Under the pieces are notes generated by a model that had not been told where the DNA came from, made no database searches, and saw only the letters and a list, made by a program, of their open reading frames with translations. A stretch of DNA of 64,000 bases from Alviniconcha marisindica. Its lineage: Eukaryota; Mollusca; Gastropoda; Provannidae. The DNA is taken from NCBI GenBank assembly GCA_018857735.1, contig JABMCL010002167.1, positions 1,042,001-1,106,000 on the forward strand, read 5' to 3'. The position numbers and the translations under genes are program-made. This document shows, piece after piece, positions 53,116-64,000 of this stretch (positions are counted from its first letter, which is position 1; each line of letters starts with the position of its first letter).

Positions 53116-53351
53116 CCAACGATCGGTGAATTCGGGCACAAAGTTTGAAGAGACCGTACAGTTTTGTTTTGCTCTCCTTTTTGCTCAGTTTCTCAAAGTG
53201 ATACTCAAAGCACCAAAAACGATATCGGCGTGTTGGAGTCCAAAGTAGATGACCTGGCTGACTTTAGTGGCAACAGTCCCCGAAGCTCGTTCCACTCGAT
53301 GTAGTAATGCAGACATCAGTATACAATGAGGCCGTCTCAAGTGGTCGGCTC

Positions 53352-53406
<55 letters not shown>

Positions 53407-53407
53407 G

Positions 53408-53490
<83 letters not shown>

Positions 53491-54084
53491 TGCGTGCATT
53501 CATTTACACGCAGCATATGTAACACGGGTCATACATTATTTATGAGAAGCGCCGCAAACGACGACCTTGACCCTGAAGAGGTTACACGGTGGAAGAGCAG
53601 AAGAGTAGTCGACATACTGAACAGTCTGCAGCAGGAAGGTAATCTACATCGGCTTGTTATCTCCATTGCCCTGGCACCCCGCCAGATGGCGCGATACAAA
53701 GTTCACACAACTATGGCTGGGTTCGAGCCACAAATTACAAACTACTCACAGGCACTTGCCATCAGCGCATTTTATACACTGTACATAAAACGTTTACTCT
53801 GGGTACTAGTGGCAGCTGTAATGCTGTGACTGTAATCCAGATCACTCTCCAAGCCTTGTCGCCCTGAAATGTGAAATGAGATTGAGAGAATTGATCTTTT
53901 TTGAAACTGTCGTTTTAGGTTAATTTAAGTCAACATATGGTGTGCTTTATTTACATTTGTTGATCTGTATGTACAGCGCTAAGAGCTCATGAAGTAATGC
54001 AGACATCAGCATACGATCTGGCCGTCTCAAGTGTTTGACTGTGGGAGGAGGGCGGGGGGGGGGGGGTTACTATACATTTTTATT
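53116..54084. repeat. GA/GT microsatellites and a small dispersed repeat
   Basis: (GA)n 53353-53404 and (GT)n 53410-53471 ending in GTGC repeats. 'gtaatgcagacatcag.ata' plus 'ggccgtctcaagtg' occurs at 53303-53341 and again at 53995-54032. The stretch 53500-53830 has an open frame without recognisable domains. Confidence 0.6.
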
Positions 54085-54135
54085 ATTATATATAACTGTA
54101 ACGGTTGACTGGGCGTAAAACACCGAGTTAAGTTA
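54085..54135 (+). repeat. Dispersed repeat C copy (partial)
   Basis: 'taactgtaacggttgactgg' and 'gcgtaaaacaccgagttaag'. Confidence 0.65.
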
Positions 54136-54244
54136 CCCCAAGACTTGCTTTCCGGCACCCTTCCTCCAAGGATGCCGTACACCAATGCCAGGAGTTTGGG
54201 TCTCATCCCTATGAAATGAAACTTCCCCAGACCCCCTCCAATGT

Positions 54245-54565
54245 GAGCCGGTTTGGCCTAGCGGTAAGGCGTTAGGCTGGTAAGCAGAGGGACCTCGGTT
54301 CGAATCTGCTTCGGCTCTCCTTTCTCTTCAAAAGTTGTGGTCTGTGGACACTGTCTTGTGACTTGTCCCTCACAATTAGTGAAACATTAAAATGGCTCTC
54401 ATCGCTGCCCACCTTAATACTGTAGAAGTCATTCTGGTGGTGACAGTGTAGCGACAGGTAGATAACCTCCCTCTCCCCCCACCTCCCCCCCCCCCCCCCC
54501 CCCACTTTTCTCTAATAAGTCTTATGGTTTCTGTGGACGTTAAACACCATGTTTACTTACTTACC
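54245..54565 (+). mobile_element. tRNA-derived SINE family A, best preserved copy
   Basis: The head (54245-54317) still looks like a whole tRNA: the ends GAGCCG and CGGCTC can pair, an A box (GGCCTAGCGGTAAGGC) and a B box (GGTTCGAATCTG) are intact. It is followed by the body 'tctcttcaaaagttgtggtc', a C run, and the 3' end 'gtggacgttaaacaccatgt' with TTACTTACTTA. Other copies are at 604, 38091, 44863 and 58490. Confidence 0.9.
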
Positions 54566-54689
54566 CCTTCCAACAACAAAAACTACGTTTGTCGCTTTGC
54601 ACGGGAAAGGCACCCCCCGCAATGTACTATAATAACGGTGATAACTAGTAATAACTGTGAGGACTAATAACTCAGATGCTGAGCTGAAG

Positions 54690-55250
54690 TGCTGTGTGTG
54701 AAAGTCGAGGTGGCCGTCATGGGCTCCCCGTCCCTAATAGTCCGTAGCTGTCCACCAACGCTGTCAGAGACCCCCCCCCCCCACACACACACACAAGGTT
54801 TGGGTACCAATAAGACATAAGACGGGAAGCAACCTATGGCGTAGTCAGTTATGGCAGTAGCTGGACAAAGGCTGTCGTCATTGGTAAACCAGTGTTTGGA
54901 GCAAGGACATACATAGATCCATGGATGGACACACACACTGACTCTCTCTCTCCACACACACACACACACACACTCCGAGCATCGCTTCCCGGCACCTGAA
55001 GGAAGGATGCCGTAAACCAGTGCTTGGAGTCTGATACTTAAGTCCATGGCTGGGAGTCTGTGACTGCACAGTTCAGGAGCTGTGTGAGAGTCGAGGTGGC
55101 CGTCCTGAGCTGTCCGTCCTAACGAGCCTTCCGGTTCCCCGCGGACGTGAAGAATTACTGAACCGTGCTTCGGCACTGGTCACAGCTTGTCCCTACCTAA
55201 TATGTCAACTGACATCTGAGGACATTAATTAAGCATCACTTCATCATCGT
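54690..55250 (+). repeat. Two repeat B copies flanking MITE M2-related fragments
   Basis: A short B copy at 54690-54750; M2-terminus-like pieces at about 54830-54905 ('cagttatggcagtagctgga') and 54975-55030 ('gaaggaaggatgccgtaaac'); then the long B copy at 55070-55250, close to the one at 52204. Confidence 0.65.
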
Positions 55251-55576
55251 CCGCGACTGCCAGGCCGCCGTCTGGCGCCTGTGGCCTTGCAGACGCTCCG
55301 TGAGTGAAAGGAGTCGGGCCTCACGGTGGCTGATCGAGGAGGAGCCCAGCAGGCTGAGAGAGCTGACCGACTTTTTTCCGGCTTGCTGGTGTAGCGAGGC
55401 GGCGGTGCGCCTCGGCCAGGCCGGCTGGCTCTTCCGATCTGCCGGTAATGTAATGTGCACGCCACGCCAACCCAGCTGCTTACGTGCTCCGTGTTGTGAC
55501 TGAGATTGTTTGCTGCCTGCTGGGCAGACTTCTAGAGGCTGACAAGCGTCTCTACCGTCTGGTTTAACCCGCCCCC

Positions 55577-55583
<7 letters not shown>
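55251..55583. other. GC-rich segment of unknown origin
   Basis: Clearly more GC-rich than its neighbours, free of repeats, with open frames but no recognised protein. It contains the 13-mer GCTCTTCCGATCT (55428-55440), identical to the 3' end shared by common Illumina adapters. Could be genuine sequence or carry contamination. Confidence 0.4.
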
Positions 55584-55629
<46 letters not shown>

Positions 55630-55720
55630 AAAAACAAAAAAAAAAAAGGGAAAGGAGAGAGAGAGAGAGAGAGAGAGAGAAGGGGGGGAAAAGAAGGGGA
55701 GAGAGAGAAAAAAGGGGGAG

Positions 55721-55778
<58 letters not shown>

Positions 55779-55858
55779 GGAAAATTCCGCCAAAAAAGGG
55801 GAAAACGAGCGAAAAGAGAGGGGGGAAAAAGAGAGGGGAAAGGGGGAGAAGGGAAGGA

Positions 55859-55895
<37 letters not shown>

Positions 55896-56715
55896 AGGAA
55901 AGAGAGAGAGAAACAGACAGACAGACAGACAGACAGACTGGGGAGTAATCAGAAAAACCCCCCCGACCCAAAATTTCTCTCATGTTATAAGTGTTCATTT
56001 TATACACCCACACACACTGACACCCACACATGCAGACACACACACACACACACACAACACCAGGAAGCACGCAATCTCCTACCCCCCCCCCCCCCCCCCC
56101 CCCCCCCACAGCCGAGGTAGCAGGAGGCTGCTCTAGCCACACACACAGCACGAAGCACTGGAATGGCGCCGATGCCAGACACAACCCAAAAGAAGTTGTG
56201 CCGTCCGCTCAGTCTGTAAGTGTATCAAACACGCTCTGCCGCGCACACCGACGTGAGAGCATTTCGTGCCAAGCGCACTCTAATGTCCCACGTTCAAGGA
56301 CCGGCCTTGTCAGAGCTCAGGAGCTGTGTGTGAAAGTCGAGGTGGACGTCCTGGGCTCCCGTCCCTAATAAGCCCACCGTTTCTGTGGGGGACGAAAGCA
56401 ACATTTCAAAAATTTTTTTTTTTTACCAGGAGCTGTGGGGAAAGTCGAGGGGGACGCCCCCTTTCCCCTTGCCCCCCACAAAGCCCCAAACTTGGGTTTT
56501 GGGGTGGGTGGACTTTCCCCCCTTTAAACCCCACTTTCCAAAAAACCTTTTTTTCTCGGGAGCTGTGGGAAAAGGGGGGACGTCCGGGGGCCCTGTCCCT
56601 AAAACCCCCCACCGGGACAAAGAACCCCAACAACCTTTTTTTTACCGGGACCCGGGGGAAAGTCGAGGTGGACGCCCCGCCCCCCGGGCCCTAATTTACA
56701 TTATGTGGACGTAAA
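55584..56715. other. Second corrupted-looking stretch with smeared repeat B copies
   Basis: GA tracts (55584-55623, 55656-55680, 55723-55772) pass into A/G homopolymers. After a clean repeat B copy at 56316-56390 there follow three more starting near 56427, 56558 and 56650, in which single bases have been replaced by their neighbours (for example GTGTGTGAAAGTCGAGGTGG becomes GTGGGGAAAGTCGAGGGGG). This pattern indicates consensus error over a tandem repeat rather than biology. Confidence 0.65.
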
Positions 56716-57169
56716 GCAGCCACAATACACTACCGTAACACCACTAACATACTGACTGTAATACCTACTACAAGCATACCGACTATAATACAAACAATTT
56801 ACACAGTCTAGACAGAGAGGGGCCCCGCGGGTCTAGATACAAATCGGCGCCAACAAGGTGATACTTGATAGAGATCTACCACTGCCTGTGTGTCCAGAGG
56901 CAGACCAGACCATCAGACCCCGGACTGCCCTTGTCCAGAGATACTACAACAAGATTAGTGTAGTGTCTCTGGTCTGACCCAGATAGTGAGCCATAGCCAC
57001 TAGCGGTACGGTGCACCTTGACCCTGTTTCCTTCCGTACTGAGCACGTGCTACCGGCTGCTAGTCTGCGGGCGAACTGTACTCACCAAGCTCAGTGGCTG
57101 TACTGCTCGGACTGTTGTTGCCTACGAACGGTGAACTGAGGGTGAAAGGGAACACCGCCACACGCACAC

Positions 57170-57480
57170 GCACACCTTCAGCGCCACACACACACACATC
57201 CTTTCACCGCCACACACACACACACACACACATCCTTTCACCGCCACACACACACACATCCTTTCACCGCCACACACACACACACACACAAACATCCTTT
57301 CACCGCCACACACACACACACATCCTTTCACCGCCACACACACACATCCTTTCACCGCCACACACACACACACAGCGCAGAGACGCAGGCGTGCACGCAC
57401 GCACAGACCAGCGCACGCACGCACACTTACACACTTTGCTGACTTTGGCTGGCCAGCTGTCTGCACCACTACCGGCCGAC
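57170..57480. repeat. 'catcctttcaccgccacaca' array and duplicated flank
   Basis: About seven units of CATCCTTTCACCGC plus (CA)n. The flank 57375-57505 (CGCAGAGACGCAGGCGTGCA, TGACTTTGGCTGGCCAGCTG) is repeated at 58675-58810. Confidence 0.9.
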
Positions 57481-57597
57481 TGACAAAACAAGGTCACGTC
57501 ACCCCTCCCCTCTCTCCCTCCCTCCCCCTCCCCGCTCGCCAGCCGAAGGAACAGGCGCGTGAATTCATAAAAAACAAGGAGACAAAACGGCGATTAT

Positions 57598-57618
57598 TTG
57601 TGTGTGTGTGTGTGTGTG

Positions 57619-57698
<80 letters not shown>

Positions 57699-57776
57699 GA
57701 GAAAGGGACAGACAGAAAGAAAGGGGGCGGAGAAACGGCGATTACTTGTGTTTTTTTTTTTTAAAGAGGAGAAAAG

Positions 57777-57837
<61 letters not shown>

Positions 57838-57911
57838 GAGAAAAGAGAGAGAGACAGAAGAAAAAGGACGGGGAAGGAGAGGGGAGAGAGAACAAAAGAA
57901 CTGGCGATTAC

Positions 57912-57950
<39 letters not shown>

Positions 57951-58060
57951 GGGGGCGTGCACGCGCATGTATGTGTGTGTGTGAGCGCGCGCATTTATAT
58001 ACGTGTGAATGTCCACGCGCGCGCATGTATGTATCTGTGTGTGCGCGCACGCGCGCGAAT
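57598..58060. repeat. GT and GA microsatellite block, three-fold duplicated
   Basis: A unit of 'cggcgattacttgtgtgtgt' followed by GA tracts occurs three times (57590, 57735 and 57903), so this is an amplified composite microsatellite. Confidence 0.9.
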
Positions 58061-58489
58061 GCCCTGTGCGGGTCAAACGTATGTAGACTCCGTCAGACTA
58101 GTATGCAGTACAAAGACCGCTAACAACGATGACGACAATGATATATATATATCTTATAAAGGGGAGAGAAAGCATGCTACACCCCTTCCCACAAATCTCA
58201 CTGCAGCCGTGAAAGAGGAAGGAGGTGGGTGGGATCAGTTTCGGACTGCCATGTCAGATCCAAGCCCATTTCCCCCCCCCCCCCTGACCAAGTTTCGCTT
58301 AATCAGTTTAGCAAGAATTAGTTCACACACAGGCTTAAATGAACCTGAACTCCAATCCTTGGAAAATAATGTTTTCGAGTTCTTTCTCTCTCGTCTCAAA
58401 TGACACGGGAAGATGGCCTGTTCATTAAAACAATCCCCCCCCCCCCATCTTTTTTTCTTCTCTTCGTACTCCCCCTCTTTCTCTCAAGT

Positions 58490-58817
58490 AGCCGGTTTAC
58501 CCTTACCGGTAAAGTGATAGTCGGCCTACAGTTGATTCTCCCTCGGCTCTCATTTCTCTTCAGAAATCGCGGTCTGTGGACACGCTCTTGTCTTGTAACT
58601 ATGTCTTAACACATCAGCGCCACACACACACACACACACACACACATCCTTTCACCGCCACACACACACACACACCGCAGAGGCGCAGGCGTGCACGCAC
58701 GCACAGACCAGCGCACGCACGCACACCTACACACTTTGCTGACTTTGGCTGGCCAGCTGTCTGCACCACTACCGACCGACTGACAAAACAAGGTCACGTC
58801 ACCCCTCCCCTCCAAGC

Positions 58818-58830
<13 letters not shown>
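58490..58830 (+). repeat. SINE A fragment plus duplicated CA-array flank
   Basis: 58490-58610 matches the middle of SINE A ('ggctctcatttctcttcaga', 'gcggtctgtggacacgctct'). From 58612 it continues with the same 'cctttcaccgccacacacac' and flank as 57240-57505, a second copy about 1.3 kb away. Confidence 0.8.
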
Positions 58831-58854
<24 letters not shown>

Positions 58855-60057
58855 AAAGGAGAAAAGGGGGAGGGAGGAAATTTGCCCTCTGAATTTGCCC
58901 AAAAAAAAATTTACTTGAAGCCAGATCTCTGCAGTCAGGTGACATGTCTTGGCAAATAAAAGTGCTTCCTGGTTGCTTACATATTTCGGAATTGCTTAAA
59001 GGAACTAGCCCTCACAGGGTTGGCAAAAAAGAAAAGAAAAAAAGCGTTTAAAAACAACAACGTATTATATATATATATATCATTCCTATTATCTCTCCTC
59101 GGTTTAGAGATTGCTGCAATTTAAGTATTTAGTAAGTGGATTTTAACGTCCTGTCAACCGCACTGGGTCACATGAGGACACTCAAACTCTATCATAAGCA
59201 AATGCGCACAAAGCTCTTCTCATATAAAAAAAACAACAACAATAAAACTATAACACACACACCACCACCACCAACAACAACGAGCGAACAAAACCGTAGC
59301 AGCAGATGACTCGCTCTGGCTGGGAAGGTGTTGCCATCCTATCACCATCACCAGCCGAAGCTTAAGTTAATATTTCATTCTCTTCCCGGCGCCTGTGCTG
59401 TCTGTTACTTCCCGAACTGCCGCACGCAACCTCGGGGCCATAAATTGACAACTCCCATAAACAACTGTCCCTGAAAAAGATCCCCATATGGCTTAGTATT
59501 TCCCCCTGACCCTTTTTGTCCCCCCCCCCCCCCCTAAACACACACAGTAACAACTCACACCCTTCTATCTTCCAAACACATTCCTAGTAGGCTAGTACAT
59601 TGAGCTGTCTTTTTTCTTTTACACACACACACACAAAAAATTTTTAAAAAAACCACGAAACAAATTTGGGAAACACAGACACACACGAAACAGCGGGGGG
59701 AAGGGGGGAGGGGGAGATGGGGGAAAAAGGGGGACCCAAAACATCATTCTCGTCACGTGAGACGCAGCGACGGTGTGAAAAAGTAGCGGCGCGCGCGAGG
59801 TAGGTAGACAAGGAATGAATGACCTTCACCTTGCCACGACAGACCAATGAATGGAGAGCAGCACTGAGAGCAGAGGGCGAGATATGCAAATGGAGTGATG
59901 AAATACCCGTGACCTCTTGCCCAAGCACGACCGCGCCTGATGCTGTGTCACACACACACACACACTCTGGGCCACTGGTCAGCTGGTGGGGTAGACCGCA
60001 TTACTACTGTTAGTAACTGCTTGTGTGTGTGTGTAAAATTATATCATGTGTGTTTGT

Positions 60058-60059
<2 letters not shown>
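58831..60059. other. No exon seen; repeat D and short homopolymer-rich tracts
   Basis: Repeat D is at about 59125-59185. Stretches at 58850-58912 and 59630-59745 are rich in A/G/T homopolymers and may be consensus errors. C run 59520-59534. Nothing coding. Confidence 0.4.
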
Positions 60060-60093
<34 letters not shown>

Positions 60094-60096
60094 AGA

Positions 60097-60179
<83 letters not shown>

Positions 60180-60360
60180 AAAGAAGAAGGATGTTTAAGG
60201 GCATTCAAGAGGGGAAAAAGAGGGGAAGGAGAGAAAAAAATGTGTGTGTGTGTGTGTGGGGGAGAAGTTGTTTTCTTAACACACACTGAACCATATAGGT
60301 CACCTAGTTTATTATACTGCGCAGAGAGAGAGAGAGAGAGAGATGATGATGATGATGGGG
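60060..60360. repeat. GT/GA microsatellites
   Basis: (GT)n 60060-60134, (GA)n 60138-60174 and 60325-60343, and (GAT)n. Confidence 0.95.
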
Positions 60361-60904
60361 GAAGGGAGAGTGAGAGCTAGCGATAGGATGAGAGTTGGGC
60401 TAAGAGGGGCTGGGGGGGGGCCTCGCTGCAATTCCCTATCTCAGCGAATTGTAAACAACTAACCCTCGCCGGAGAGCATGGAGGCATTTTTTTGGCATTC
60501 AAACCATTTTTAGCCGCCACTGACAAAACTGGCTTGGCACTCGACGAGGTCTTTCTCTTCTGATAGAAAATGCCAAGCCGGTTCGTCTGCTCTGGAGCCT
60601 TTTTGTTGTTGTTGCTCTCTTCTCTCTCTCTCTCTCTCTCCATTTTTCTTTTCTTTCTTCGATTCTCGCAAACTTGCATGACCTGCTTTGAAAGACTTTC
60701 TTTCGTTTTCCTCTTTAATTTAATCTTCGATTCTCGCAAAGTTGCATGATCTGGTAGTTCCTGTTCGCTTGCAGGTTCTAAAAAAATCGACTGCTGGTTT
60801 TGAACACTTTTACACCTGCGCTGCGCAAATCATTTGCTTTCGAAAACTGGGACTGCAAGACTTCAGTTCCATGTTGTTGTTGTTTTTTACTTCCACACAG
60901 ACAA

Positions 60905-60970
60905 TAAGGAGTATTATGGACGGGGAGCTCAGGGCGGCCACCTTGACTTTCACACAGCTCCTGAACTACG
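60905..60970 (-). repeat. Repeat B fragment (minus)
   Basis: The reverse complement reads 'caggagctgtgtgaaagtca' and 'ggtggccgccctgagctccc', matching repeat B. Confidence 0.7.
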
Positions 60971-61454
60971 AGAACAGCAAGAGTGATTACGGAGCTATAA
61001 ATAATCACAGGTCAGACGGTGACCTTTCGCACGCGCTTGTTTGATGATTTGCTTCTTAGTGGATCAATACAATAATAATAATAATAATAGATAGTGTTTA
61101 TCAAGCAAGCTCGTATCGACACAAAGTAGGTCCTAGCACTATAGAAGAACAATAATAAACTTGAAAATCGTCGCCCCCCCCCCCCGCCTGTCACAGTAAA
61201 CGAACTTTATTACACAAATAACCGATAAAAGTTCAGGCACGAGTGACTGTCCACAGTGCCAGACGACCTGCCCTTGATAAATACTGAAACAGTGCGGTTA
61301 ACCTAAAAATAATAGCGAGTATTAACTTTATAAACCAGAGAAAGCCATACACAGCCAGAGAAAGCCATATCAATACACATAAATACGCGCACGAAATGCC
61401 ACATGGTCACCACCACAATGGTTCCGCTGACTGGCAGCATGCAGACCGTGATGT

Positions 61455-62820
<1,366 letters not shown>

Positions 62821-63045
62821 CTAGATGCTGAACTAGCAAACACCCAGCTCCCTTCCCCGTCCAGAACACACACAAACACACACACACGCTCTCTCTCTCT
62901 GTGTGCTGCGTTAAAAATATATATAAAAAACCCAATGCAAACCAACTAGCAAACACCCAGCTCTCTTCCCCGTCTAGAACACACACACACATACACAGTC
63001 TCTCTCTCTGTGCTGCGTTAATTTTTTTAAATAAAAAACCAATGC
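62821..63045 (+). repeat. ~110-bp unit in two tandem copies
   Basis: 'ctagcaaacacccagctc', 'cttccccgtc.agaacacac' and 'gtgctgcgttaa' with 'aaaaacccaatgc' occurs twice. Confidence 0.85.
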
Positions 63046-64000
63046 CATTGGCAATAATGGCAATGAATTCCAAACAACGACGTACTGTAATGTGCTGTAC
63101 TGCCTATGTGCAGTGTACTCACAGACAGCATGGTCAGTGTGTTTAAGCTGAGCACTGAGGGGATGACAAGGATGAGAAGGGGCAGACATTCAGTGGCAGT
63201 GAATTCCAAACAATGATGTACTGTAATGCGATGTACTGTATGGTGTAGTGTACTCACAGACAGCAAGGTGTGTTTTAAGCTGAGCTTTAAGAAATGACAA
63301 GGATGAGTGATATTCAGTGGCAAAGAATTCAATGGTGTACTGTGTATGGATGTTCAGAGCCTGAGGCAGTGACCTCTAAACAACAATGTACTCTAATGTT
63401 GCTGTACTGTGTATGTGTACAGTTTAGTGTACTCACAGACAGAAAAGTGTGTTTTTAAGCTGAGTTTTAACTTTAAGAGATGACAAGGATGAGAAGAGGC
63501 AGATTCAATGGCAGTGAATTCCACACAACGATGTACTGTAGGCGGATTCAGTGGCAGTGAATTCCACACAACGATGTACTGTAGGTGGATGTCTGTGACA
63601 GTGAATTCCACACAAGGATATACTGAAGGTGGATGTCTGTGGCAGTGAACTCAAAACAATGATATACTGTAATGCAATGCACTGTGCCTATGTACAGTGC
63701 AGTGTACTCACAGACAGCATGGTGTGATTTAAGCTGAGCTTTAAGAGATGACAAAGACGAGCAGAGGCGGATGGATATTCAGTGGCTTTGAACCACAAAA
63801 CAATGTACTGTAACACGATGTATTGTGTATGCATACAGTGTAGACTAGTGTACTCACAAACAGCATTGCGTGTTTTTTTAAAGCTGAACTTTAAGAGACA
63901 AGGACGAGCAGAGGCGGATGGATGTTCAGTGGCAGTGAATTGCACACCACGATGTAGTGTAATGTGATGTACTGTGCAGGTGTACAGTGCATGCAGTGTA
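63046..64000 (+). repeat. Irregular 120-170 bp tandem repeat running to the window end
   Basis: About seven units with 'gtactcacagacagcatggt', 'aagctgagctttaagagatg', 'acaaggatgagaag.ggcag' and 'cagtggcagtgaattccaaa'. The array continues past 64000. Confidence 0.85.

Noticed and set aside
53500..53829. Possible coding exon (frame with RRVVDILNSLQQEGNLHR)
   Set aside because: The frame extends from a GT/GA microsatellite, has no recognised family and no convincing splice sites.
54245..54317. Functional tRNA gene (plus)
   Set aside because: It is the head of a SINE family with several copies and a common 3' body and tail; no tRNA-type terminator directly after.

Overview
This window is animal nuclear DNA. 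Spliced genes with GT-AG introns and conserved metazoan proteins sit in intron and intergenic DNA packed with minisatellites, microsatellites, tRNA-headed SINEs and small inverted-repeat elements. SINEs ending in TTACTTACTT-type tails and the overall repeat style suggest a mollusc, probably a gastropod; this is inference from sequence character, not a database match. Only two protein-coding genes can be supported, and they converge.

Gene 1 (plus strand, 1182-7314) is the 3' part of CAB39/MO25, the scaffold that activates the LKB1-STRAD kinase complex. Four exons are readable. The first coding exon is not seen and probably lies upstream of the window. About 100 codons that should fall between 2786 and 5707 are missing, and that intron contains about 1.7 kb of corrupted-looking sequence (3560-5260). 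A 3' UTR probably ends near an AATAAA at 8930.

Gene 2 (minus strand, 49862 down to the 29.3-30.1 kb interval) is the C-terminal two thirds of a TBL1X/TBL1XR1/ebi orthologue, the WD40 subunit of the NCoR/SMRT-HDAC3 corepressor. Ten internal exons join in perfect phase. The LisH-encoding N-terminal exons were not found and probably lie beyond 64000.

The most unusual feature is that minisatellites are anchored on splice junctions. The 27-nt coding part of the TBL1XR1 terminal exon, with its own 3' splice site, is repeated 12 times at 69-bp spacing (29325-30101); copies encode different C-terminal tails, and some have lost the acceptor or the stop codon. The acceptors of three other TBL1XR1 exons (ending at 30382, 31146 and 42372) and the donor of a CAB39 exon (1346) each start a tandem array whose units carry, or once carried, the exon edge. 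The two genes thus contain dozens of decoy splice sites.

The rest is repeats. The intergenic region (about 8.95-29.3 kb) holds a 618-bp element with TTA target duplication (10371-10988), a second MITE family (copies at 23165, 40855 and 41528) whose terminal repeat appears to have seeded a 57-bp satellite (24880-25690), foldback elements, and arrays of 26-69 bp units. From 49863 to 64000 there is no recognisable exon, only GA/GT/CA microsatellites, a 51-nt G run, SINE copies, and a second corrupted-looking stretch (55584-56715) in which SINE copies are legible but smeared into homopolymers.
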